From Deltaproteobacteria bacterium (lineage in GTDB: Bacteria > Myxococcota_A > UBA796 > GCA-2862545): 5,305 bases of DNA. Each line of letters starts with the position of its first letter. Position 1 is the stretch's first letter. The stretch is from the NCBI GenBank assembly GCA_019307545.1, contig JAFDJI010000309.1, positions 1 through 5,305 of the forward strand. Reading direction: 5' to 3'. This document shows positions 1-5,305 of this stretch, piece after piece. The notes under the pieces were generated by a model. It was given only the letters and a program-made list of their open reading frames with translations, was not told where the DNA came from and searched no databases. A program made the translations under genes and the position numbers.

Positions 1-1
1 C

Positions 2-193
2 AAGGGGCATTTCGAACGGATGATCGTCATCGCTCCCCCCGGCTTCCTCGGCGTCCTGCGGCGGATCGTCCCGAAGACCGTCCAGCGCAAGGTGGTGGCC
101 TCGGTCGCCAAGGACTTCACCAACTTCTCGACCCACGAACTCCCCAAGCGGGTACGCGCCGTCATTCCGCCGACGACGGGAATGCCACCGTAG
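2..193 (+). CDS. Host-attachment family protein, C-terminal fragment (cut by window edge)
   Basis: Only the last 63 codons are present, ending at TAG 191-193; the reading frame is open to the left edge. The visible segment begins KGHFERMIVIAPPGFLGVLR and continues through VVASVAKDFTNFSTHELPKR. This matches the C-terminal signature I recall for the host-attachment family (PF10116, about 140-150 residues; an eRF1-like fold related to baeRF proteins): a buried strand of the type 'R-hydrophobic-A-P', a 'fLG-LR' helix, then 'KD-T-hydrophobic-HEL' near the end. The family is named from plant-associated bacteria, but its molecular role is poorly established and no catalytic residue can be judged from this tail. 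It lies 122 bases upstream of the next gene on the same strand, so cotranscription is possible but not shown. The family call is from pattern recognition only; the missing N-terminal half would settle it. Confidence 0.72.
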   Translation, partial: KGHFERMIVIAPPGFLGVLRRIVPKTVQRKVVASVAKDFTNFSTHELPKRVRAVIPPTTGMPP

Positions 194-304
194 GGCGGAC
201 CGCTCGATATGGCTCGCCTCTCAGAAGCGGAGTCAGCTCGATCAGCGCCTCCGAATTGCCACATGCGTCTCGGCCGCCTGAGCGGTATCATTGAATGCTC
301 CTCG

Positions 305-311
305 AAGGTGG
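305..311 (+). promoter_or_regulatory. Shine-Dalgarno site that decides the start of the eCIS-core gene
   Basis: AAGGTGG ends 4 bases before ATG 316 and is the best ribosome binding site in the area. The in-frame ATG at 295, seven codons upstream, has only a weak GAGCGG about 9 bases before it. This favours a 930-residue product starting MKQHRT over a 937-residue one starting MLLEGG. Confidence 0.6.
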
Positions 312-315
312 CCCG

Positions 316-3108
316 ATGAAACAACACCGCACCCCTGAGTCCCAGACCCCCGAAGAGTCCGGCCCGATCCCCGAACCCTTTGCCAGCCTGCTCGAAGGCA
401 ACGAGGGGCCTGGCGAAGGCCCCATGGACGCCGATGCGGCGTCAGCCATGGGCGAGGTCGCCGGCAACGAGTTCGTGCAGGACCAACTCAAGGCCCAGGG
501 GGGAGATGATCCCGAGGATCCCCTCGCCATCGGTGGTCACACCATGGCCGAGGGCACGTCCGCCTTCGACGAAGCATCCGAAGGCGCCGGATCAGAGCTA
601 CCCTTCCGCGCACAGATGGAGGAGTCCCTCGGGGAAGACCTCTCGGACGTGCAGGCACACCTCGGCCATGCCGACGAAATGGGCGCCATGAGCGCGGAAG
701 CGGCCACCGATGGGCGCTCCGCCGTGTTTGCGTCCCCCAATCCCGACAAGCGGACCGTCGCGCACGAGGCCACGCACGTCGCGCAGTTCAAGCAGAGCGG
801 CAACGCCGGTGTCTCCAAGAAGTCCACGGTCGACCACGGCACCGATCCCGCCGAGCAGGAGGCGGACGCCGCGGCCGAGAGCGTGGTTGCCGGAGAGGCG
901 GTCCAGGTCGGTGCTTCCCCCGCTGCAGACATCCACCGCAACGATGGTGACGAAGATGTCGAAACGCGCGACATGCCCCCCGAGGAGGACGAGGTCGTTC
1001 AGTGGACGTACACGCCTGCCAAGAAACCCCTCGAGGTGCTCGAGGCAGATGCCATCCACTGCCATCGTGCCTACAAGGCCGCCGAAGCCGACGTGTCGGA
1101 CTTCCAGATCCTGATCCAACAGGCACAGAAACTCAAGGACAGGCACGACAAGAACAGCCACTGGGTCTCCGAGGAGGTCTTCAAGACGGCCAATGCTGAC
1201 CTCAGCCTCCACAGGGCCGCCCTCGCCAAGCTGCTTGGGCAGGTACCGTCGACCCAGAAGCGCGACGACCTGTACGACGACTACCAGAACGGCGATTTCG
1301 AGCGATATCACGCGGGCAACAACCGCTGGCTGCTCACGGCAAACGGCCGCGCCGCCCTCACTGCCGCGCGAAAGGCCTGGGAGGCCGAAAAGCAGGCGGT
1401 GGAAGACCAGATCGACACGGTTCGACAGGGCATCGAGAAGCTGATCCTGACCATCACCGAAGCTCGAAACGCCATGAAGCCGGCGGTCGCGAACCTCGCG
1501 CGCCTCGCTGCGAACGAAGCGTGGGACGAGACGGCGAACATCGAGAAGAACTTCAAGCCGCAGGTCCACAAGGAGGACCGCAAGACCGTTCAGACTCAGC
1601 TCGACGAGGACAATAGCGCGATCACCGGACTCGATACGGTCGCCGACTCAGGCGATCTCACCGGCGCAACCCTGCAGACGGCCGTGGAAGAGGTCGACAC
1701 CGTACGGGAGATGAACAGCAACCGCGCCAAGATCGCGACCGCCAACAAGCTCATCGCCGACTACCAGGACAACTACGGCGACACGCTGTCGAAGGCCTCG
1801 GATCGCCTGTGGAATGCGGGCGCATCGTCGTACACCTTCAGCGACAACTGGAGCAAATTCGAAGACTCCATTCGAGACGCCGCATACGACCTGAGCAACC
1901 TGCAGGGCGAGCATATGCCGAGCAACCGCTCGGCCTACCAGGACGCGAGCGATGGTGGGGCGTACCTGCGCGCAGTGAAGAGCGCGATCGCCAAGATCGA
2001 CCAGAAGATCCACAACCACATCAAGGCCATCGAGCCCCGCGCCGCCGCCGCCGAGAAGCTCGAAGAGTTGGTCAGCGACCTCAAGCGCGTCCACGAACAG
2101 GAAGAGACCGCCTGCTACGACGCCCTACCGGCCATGAAAGAAGCGCTGGTGCACAAGAAGATCGCCGAGGATCTGCAGAAGCGCCTCACGAAGGCCGAGG
2201 CCGACCTCAAGAGCTGGAACGAGAGCGCCAGCATCAGTGGAAGCTCGGAGTCCTACGCGGCCCAGATCAAGGAGATCGATGATCTTCCTGCCAAGATCCG
2301 CGCCAAGGTCGAACCCAAGTGGTTCTCCTACTCCTACGACCTCGACGAGCTGAAGAAGCACATCGCCAGCAACCTGATGGGTGAAGACGGGTTCACGATG
2401 GAGGAACTCGCCCAGGCCGACACCCAGGTGAAGATGGCTACGCTCCTCAACAAGTACGACAACTGGTTCGAGCTCATCAAGGGGGCGCGGTCCGCCATCA
2501 TGGATGACACCGACGCGGCTCGTCAGGCCAAGTCCCTGAAGTACCTCAACGAGTTCGAGACGCAGGTCGACAAGGACCTCAAGGCCGAGCTCGGCAACAT
2601 GATCGACGCCGACAAGATGCAAAACATCTGGGACAAGCTCGACTCGGTGAAGAACGACGTGGAGCTGCTCACGGGCGCGCCCGGGGCCAAGGACGCCATG
2701 GAGGACTTCGAAATGAAGTACCTACCCAAGCTCGCCAACGACATCGCGTGGAAGGCCATCATCAAGGAGGACGGCTGGCGAAAACACCTCGGCACCTTCC
2801 ACGGCGGCGTGAACAAGGCGACCAAGGGCGTCGGCCTGCTCATCAACGTCAAGAAGGTCATCAGTGCCGGAGACACGGTCTCGTTGGTGGACGGCAGCTC
2901 CCACCCTGCCATCGACGGCCTCTCCGCCTGTCTCGATGCGATCAACGCCTTCAACAAGGTGCCCGTCCTGAACGTGCTGATCGACTTCTACGTCGTCGCG
3001 CTCGGCGCCATCTCCAAGGGTCTCGCGAAGATCAGCAAGCAGATGGCCCAGAAGCGGCTGCAGTTCGCCCGCCTCGACGGCATCCTCACCGGCCCCGTGA
3101 TGAGGTAG
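316..3108 (+). CDS. eCIS-core (DUF4157) domain protein with long helical C-terminal region
   Basis: This 930-residue protein (start ATG 316; ATG 295 is an alternative) has no signal peptide. Seen in order: a Pro/Glu/Gly-rich N-terminus (1-40); a short helix containing AGNEFVQDQL (49-58), resembling the GNxxV element often found ahead of eCIS-core domains; and the core at about 95-195. The core shows LPFRAQMEESLGEDLSDVQAH, then AVFASPNPDKRTVAHEATHV with HExxH at His150-Glu151-His154, then PAEQEADAAAESVVAGE, whose Glu180/Glu182 may supply a third ligand. An acidic linker follows (209-227). From about 235 to 825 the sequence is charged, Lys/Glu/Ala-rich and predicted mainly helical or coiled coil, without a family I recognise. 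Residues 882-899 are hydrophobic. Known: PF13699 marks proteins associated with extracellular contractile injection systems and toxins. Inferred: a zinc-protease-like or structural leader carrying an effector region. Cys occurs only at 249, 600 and 872. No CIS structural genes are adjacent, and the 3' end converges on the hydrolase gene. Confidence 0.9.
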   Translation: MKQHRTPESQTPEESGPIPEPFASLLEGNEGPGEGPMDADAASAMGEVAGNEFVQDQLKAQGGDDPEDPLAIGGHTMAEGTSAFDEASEGAGSELPFRAQMEESLGEDLSDVQAHLGHADEMGAMSAEAATDGRSAVFASPNPDKRTVAHEATHVAQFKQSGNAGVSKKSTVDHGTDPAEQEADAAAESVVAGEAVQVGASPAADIHRNDGDEDVETRDMPPEEDEVVQWTYTPAKKPLEVLEADAIHCHRAYKAAEADVSDFQILIQQAQKLKDRHDKNSHWVSEEVFKTANADLSLHRAALAKLLGQVPSTQKRDDLYDDYQNGDFERYHAGNNRWLLTANGRAALTAARKAWEAEKQAVEDQIDTVRQGIEKLILTITEARNAMKPAVANLARLAANEAWDETANIEKNFKPQVHKEDRKTVQTQLDEDNSAITGLDTVADSGDLTGATLQTAVEEVDTVREMNSNRAKIATANKLIADYQDNYGDTLSKASDRLWNAGASSYTFSDNWSKFEDSIRDAAYDLSNLQGEHMPSNRSAYQDASDGGAYLRAVKSAIAKIDQKIHNHIKAIEPRAAAAEKLEELVSDLKRVHEQEETACYDALPAMKEALVHKKIAEDLQKRLTKAEADLKSWNESASISGSSESYAAQIKEIDDLPAKIRAKVEPKWFSYSYDLDELKKHIASNLMGEDGFTMEELAQADTQVKMATLLNKYDNWFELIKGARSAIMDDTDAARQAKSLKYLNEFETQVDKDLKAELGNMIDADKMQNIWDKLDSVKNDVELLTGAPGAKDAMEDFEMKYLPKLANDIAWKAIIKEDGWRKHLGTFHGGVNKATKGVGLLINVKKVISAGDTVSLVDGSSHPAIDGLSACLDAINAFNKVPVLNVLIDFYVVALGAISKGLAKISKQMAQKRLQFARLDGILTGPVMR

Positions 3109-3133
3109 CCATCAACCCGGTCCGTGGTCCATC

Positions 3134-4309
3134 TCAGGGGAGCTCAGTGGTGTAGTCCACGCGCTCCGGGAAGTGGTTCTCGGCGAGGTAGGCGTGCAGC
3201 TCGGGCACGTCGTACAGCACCGCCCCGAGGAAGGCCGCCGCGTAGGCGCTCGCGACCTCGTGGACCTGGTCGGGGTCGAGGTTGGTGAACGCCTCCCCCG
3301 TCCCGAGGCGCTCACCGGTGCCACAGCCGTCCTCCTCGGCGAGCGCGGGGACGAAGCGGCAGAGGTCGGAGAACGCGAAGTGCCCGGTGTCAACGAACTC
3401 CAGCTCGTAGATCGGAGGGGGCAGCTGGTCGAGCACCTCGTCGTGCCAGTCCACGAAGGGTGCCATGATGCCGTCCTCCTGCCCCCACAGGGACAGGGTG
3501 CCCAGCTCCACCCCCTCCGCGGCCGGGGGAAAGCCGAAACCCGCGAACTGGAGAAGGGCCCGGGCCCGGTCGTCGGTCTTCAGGACCTCGGTGACCGAGA
3601 CCGCGCCCCAGGAGTGCCCCCAGAGCGCGATCTGCTCCGAGTCCAACCGGCCCGCCAAGGGGGCTGGTGGGGACTGCTGGAGCTGGTCGAGCAGGAAGGG
3701 GAGGTCGGCCAGACGCGCATCCAGCGCCGAGTAGGGATTGGTGTCCGTCCCCAGCACGACTGCGTCCTCGGTGAGGGTCACATGGGCGTTGCACACGTGG
3801 TCGGGTGCGACCACCACGTAGCCGTGACCGGCCAGGAACGCGGCGAGGGTGTAGTTCTGGAAACGGTTGCTGGTGAACCCGTGCGAAAACACCACCACTG
3901 GCAGGTTCCACGCATCCGGGTGGATCGGCGCATCCCGATAGGACCCCGTGGGCAGATCGAGCATCGCGTCCGGATCGCCATCGATCGCCGCCACCACCTC
4001 GTCCCAACGACCGAGGAAATATCCCCGAACGGTGTCCTCGGGAAGATCATCCGCATCGTCCGCGGCGGGGTACCACAGCTCGGTGAGCAACACCCGGTTG
4101 CCCTCGCCGCAACCGAGCGAGCGGTCCGGATCCTCCAAGAACACGGACGTGTTCCCCGCCACATAGGAACCCGGCCCATCGGGGCTCAGCGATGGGGAGA
4201 AGGGAGGAGGTTCCCAGTCACCCGTGTCGTCGGATCCGGACGTACAGCTTGCTGCCAGGGCCATGCTGGCGACCAGCGCAACGATCGTCCTGCTCCTCCG
4301 AAGGTACAT
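3134..4309 (-). CDS. Alpha/beta-hydrolase lipoprotein (dienelactone hydrolase / PAF-acetylhydrolase-like)
   Basis: This is a 391-residue secreted lipoprotein, probably an esterase or lipase-like hydrolase. The signal peptide is MYLRRSRTIVALVASMALAAS, followed by lipid-attachment Cys22 (AAS-C, a slightly atypical lipobox with Ala at -3), then a Ser/Asp/Pro-rich linker. The hydrolase core shows VVVFSHGFTSNR (138-149), with the oxyanion-region His-Gly, then GYVVVAPDH (163-171). The nucleophile elbow is GHSWG with Ser233. The likely acid is Asp279 in QEDG and the likely base His310 in TGHFAF, so the triad looks complete and correctly ordered. The SHG...R...GYVVVAPDH pattern and length fit the predicted dienelactone hydrolase group (COG4188) and PAF-acetylhydrolase relatives; the substrate cannot be told. 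Four further cysteines (67, 173, 317, 329) could form disulfides, fitting an extracytoplasmic site. The start is chosen at 4309 because GGAGG precedes it and the signal peptide begins there; the frame stays open to 4492, but that extension is basic, Cys-rich and covers the divergent promoter region. Confidence 0.88.
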   Translation of the reverse strand: MYLRRSRTIVALVASMALAASCTSGSDDTGDWEPPPFSPSLSPDGPGSYVAGNTSVFLEDPDRSLGCGEGNRVLLTELWYPAADDADDLPEDTVRGYFLGRWDEVVAAIDGDPDAMLDLPTGSYRDAPIHPDAWNLPVVVFSHGFTSNRFQNYTLAAFLAGHGYVVVAPDHVCNAHVTLTEDAVVLGTDTNPYSALDARLADLPFLLDQLQQSPPAPLAGRLDSEQIALWGHSWGAVSVTEVLKTDDRARALLQFAGFGFPPAAEGVELGTLSLWGQEDGIMAPFVDWHDEVLDQLPPPIYELEFVDTGHFAFSDLCRFVPALAEEDGCGTGERLGTGEAFTNLDPDQVHEVASAYAAAFLGAVLYDVPELHAYLAENHFPERVDYTTELP

Positions 4310-4313
4310 CCAA

Positions 4314-4318
4314 CCTCC
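4314..4318 (-). promoter_or_regulatory. Shine-Dalgarno site fixing the hydrolase start
   Basis: On the minus strand, GGAGG (within TGGAGGT) lies 4 bases before ATG at 4309. It supports this start over the upstream in-frame ATGs at 4327 and 4492, and places the lipoprotein signal peptide exactly at the N-terminus. Confidence 0.65.
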
Positions 4319-4356
4319 ACGGCCCATCCAATATCCAGTCACACCGCGTCCGGGTC

Positions 4357-4382
4357 TCCCGATTATGGCGATCGGATCGGGA
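4357..4382. repeat. Inverted repeat in divergent promoter region, possible operator
   Basis: TCCCGAT (4357-4363) and ATCGGGA (4376-4382) are perfect 7-base arms separated by 12 bases, giving a centre-to-centre distance of 19 bases, or about two helical turns. The right arm ends one base before the plus-strand TTGACA, and the left arm overlaps the minus-strand CATAAT. That suits a dimeric regulator controlling both genes, but no regulator is encoded here and 7-base arms can arise by chance in GC-rich DNA. Confidence 0.35.
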
Positions 4383-4390
4383 CTTGACAG
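4362..4390 (-). promoter_or_regulatory. Candidate sigma-70-type promoter for the hydrolase gene
   Basis: Read on the minus strand, CTGTCA (4390-4385, 4 of 6 to the -35 consensus) is separated by 17 bases from CATAAT (4367-4362, 5 of 6 to the -10 consensus). Transcription would start near 4355, giving a leader of about 45 bases before ATG 4309. Its -35 element overlaps that of the opposite promoter. This is a consensus match by eye in a high-GC genome and remains tentative. Confidence 0.4.
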
Positions 4391-4411
4391 GAGCGCCCAC
4401 CCAGGTAGCAG
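4384..4411 (+). promoter_or_regulatory. Candidate sigma-70-type promoter for the DTG-repeat lipoprotein gene
   Basis: A perfect TTGACA (4384-4389) is followed after 16 bases by TAGCAG (4406-4411), a weak -10 (3 of 6). Transcription would begin near 4418, leaving a leader of about 22 bases that contains the ribosome binding site. The -35 is convincing and well placed; the -10 is poor. Confidence 0.42.
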
Positions 4412-4425
4412 ACACCCCGACCTGC

Positions 4426-4432
4426 AGAGGAG
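4426..4432 (+). promoter_or_regulatory. Shine-Dalgarno site fixing the DTG-repeat lipoprotein start
   Basis: AGAGGAG lies 8 bases before ATG 4441. The frame is open back to 4192, but only ATG 4441 has this site and is followed directly by a lipoprotein signal peptide. Confidence 0.7.
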
Positions 4433-4440
4433 ACAGGACC

Positions 4441-5283
4441 ATGCACATACACACCGCACTCGCACTGGCCTTGACCCTCGCACTCGGTCCATCCGCCTGC
4501 AAGTCCGATGACACCGACACCGACACCGGAGACACAGGAGACACCGGAGACACGGGAGACACCGGCGACACCGGTGACACCGGAGACACCGGTATCGAGG
4601 GCGTGGTGGACGACGACACCTGTGATGAAGGCGCCACCGCCACCACCGCGATGCGTTTCGTGATCGCCGACACCGACGAGGCCGCGCTCTCGGGCGCCAC
4701 CTGGTCGATCCGTGACGTAGACGCCACCGACGGGACGGTTTCGGCGACGACAGTGGCCACGGGCACGACCGCGTCCGATGGGTACATCGATGCGGTGCTG
4801 GACTGCGCGAACGGCTGGATGCTCCTCGATGTCGCCCATTCCGGGCACCTCACCCTCCACGTCTACTTCCTGGTCTACCCGGTGGACGACTGGCAGCTCG
4901 TGGCCATGTCCGAGACCCTGGCAACCTTCGCCATCGGGATGTCGATCTCCTCGGGAGACGAGGGTTTGCTCGCCGTGTACAAGATCGACCCCGACGGCAC
5001 CCCCGATCTCCAGAGCGATGACCAGTTCACCATCGACGACGGGCCGAACCTCGTCCCCAGTGGGGCCTCGGGCGACCTCGGGATGTGGATCTTCGACGGT
5101 GCCTTCGGAACCGAGATGTTCGAGATCTGGTTCGTGGGTGCGGACGTGCCGGATTCCGGCACCGTGGCCAAGCTCGAGTTCTTGGACAGCAGCACCGGAA
5201 TGGTCACCCTGCTCAACGCGCCGATCTGGAGCTACAGCGGCGATGGCGCCCACAACATGACGGTGTTCCACTCGGTGTACTGA
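4441..5283 (+). CDS. Lipoprotein of unknown function with Asp-Thr-Gly repeat linker
   Basis: This is a 280-residue protein. Its signal peptide MHIHTALALALTLALGPSA ends at lipid-attachment Cys20 (PSA-C). Lys at +2 and the absence of Asp fit outer-membrane rather than inner-membrane retention, by the rule known from E. coli. Residues 23-51 form a highly acidic linker: DDTDT followed by eight Asp-Thr-Gly units (28-51), probably an extended spacer, perhaps calcium-binding, holding the mature domain off the membrane. Residues about 58-280 are Asp/Thr/Ser/Gly-rich with alternating hydrophobic strands (for example LTLHVYFLVYPV and MWIFDGAFG) and look like an all-beta domain. Cys61 and Cys122 could form a disulfide. 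I recognise no family or catalytic motif. The protein resembles the many uncharacterised surface lipoproteins of Myxococcota that carry such linkers. It is divergent from the hydrolase gene, with 131 bases between the starts. The TGA stop is at 5281-5283 and nothing recognisable follows to the window end. Confidence 0.85.
   Translation: MHIHTALALALTLALGPSACKSDDTDTDTGDTGDTGDTGDTGDTGDTGDTGIEGVVDDDTCDEGATATTAMRFVIADTDEAALSGATWSIRDVDATDGTVSATTVATGTTASDGYIDAVLDCANGWMLLDVAHSGHLTLHVYFLVYPVDDWQLVAMSETLATFAIGMSISSGDEGLLAVYKIDPDGTPDLQSDDQFTIDDGPNLVPSGASGDLGMWIFDGAFGTEMFEIWFVGADVPDSGTVAKLEFLDSSTGMVTLLNAPIWSYSGDGAHNMTVFHSVY
4522..4593 (+). repeat. Eight tandem 9-base units encoding Asp-Thr-Gly
   Basis: Eight in-frame copies of GAC-ACN-GGN run from 4522 to 4593, preceded by two GAC-ACC pairs at 4510-4521. 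Asp is always GAC. The Thr codon is ACC except for one ACA and one ACG, and Gly varies among GGA, GGC and GGT. The changes are all synonymous, so the repeat appears to be kept for its protein sequence, although copy number may vary by slippage between strains. Confidence 0.9.
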
Positions 5284-5305
5284 TTCGCTCCGCGGTACCC
5301 GGCCC

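Noticed and set aside
194..315. Possible promoter (TTGCCA 256-261, TATCAT 286-291) or terminator hairpins, and GCTCGAT repeated at 202 and 236
   Set aside because: The hexamer spacing is 24 bases, too long. The hairpins (for example CGGAG 228-232 with CTCCG 249-253) have short stems, large loops and no T-run. A 7-base direct repeat is within chance.
598..1569. Long antisense open frame (323 codons, minus) opposite the eCIS-core gene
   Set aside because: It has the Val/Leu/Gly/Arg-rich composition expected from the reverse complement of a GC-rich gene, no ribosome binding site stands out and it shows no recognisable motif. The plus-strand gene has clear domain homology here.
3098..3136. Bidirectional terminator between the convergent genes
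   Set aside because: Only a 5-base stem (TGATG 3098-3102 with CATCA 3110-3114), partly inside the coding region and without a T-tract. It is too weak to call, although termination must occur near here.
3173..4387. 404-codon plus-strand open frame opposite the hydrolase gene
   Set aside because: The minus-strand frame has a signal peptide, lipobox and complete catalytic triad. The plus-strand frame is a Gly/Val/Arg/Glu-rich shadow that also runs across the divergent promoter region.
4192..4440. N-terminal extensions of both lipoproteins (starts at 4192 plus and 4492 minus)
   Set aside because: They would bury each signal peptide inside the protein, overlap each other across the promoter region, and lack the strong ribosome binding sites seen at 4441 and 4309.
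4510..4593. CRISPR-like or minisatellite interpretation of the repeat array
   Set aside because: The units are 9 bases, in frame and without spacers; this is a coding repeat in a lipoprotein linker.
4363..5271. 302-codon minus-strand open frame opposite the DTG-repeat lipoprotein
   Set aside because: It is Val/Gly/His/Glu-rich with GVSGVTGV-type repeats that are just the complement of the DTG units; there is no sensible N-terminus or motif.

Overview
The window is high-GC DNA with dense ORFs. It most likely comes from a myxobacterium-like member of the Myxococcota or a related former deltaproteobacterial lineage. This rests on two lipoproteins with Asp-Thr-Gly-rich linkers just after the lipidated cysteine, a style common in those bacteria, and on an eCIS-core (DUF4157) protein, a family abundant there. 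The assignment is inference; no rRNA or other taxonomic marker is present.

Layout. Positions 2-193 (+) hold the last 63 codons of a host-attachment-family protein (PF10116-like). A 122-base gap follows, with no convincing promoter or terminator. Positions 316-3108 (+) encode a 930-residue protein with an N-terminal eCIS-core/DUF4157 domain, including an intact HExxH (HEATH), followed by about 700 residues of unrecognised, charged, mostly helical sequence that ends in a hydrophobic segment. It converges, with a 25-base gap, on a 391-residue lipoprotein of the alpha/beta-hydrolase superfamily (3134-4309, minus). A 131-base divergent intergenic region carries back-to-back candidate promoters and an inverted repeat. 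It separates the hydrolase from a 280-residue lipoprotein of unknown function (4441-5283, +) with eight tandem Asp-Thr-Gly units.

How the genes relate. No contractile-tail structural gene (sheath, tube, baseplate, AAA ATPase) is visible, so the eCIS-core protein looks like an orphan cargo or toxin-like protein, or part of a locus that continues outside the window. The convergent arrangement argues that it is not in an operon with the hydrolase. The hydrolase and the second lipoprotein are divergently transcribed, probably both sit in the cell envelope, and could share regulation through the small intergenic region. The large eCIS-core protein, with its uncharacterised C-terminal 700 residues, is the most interesting item.
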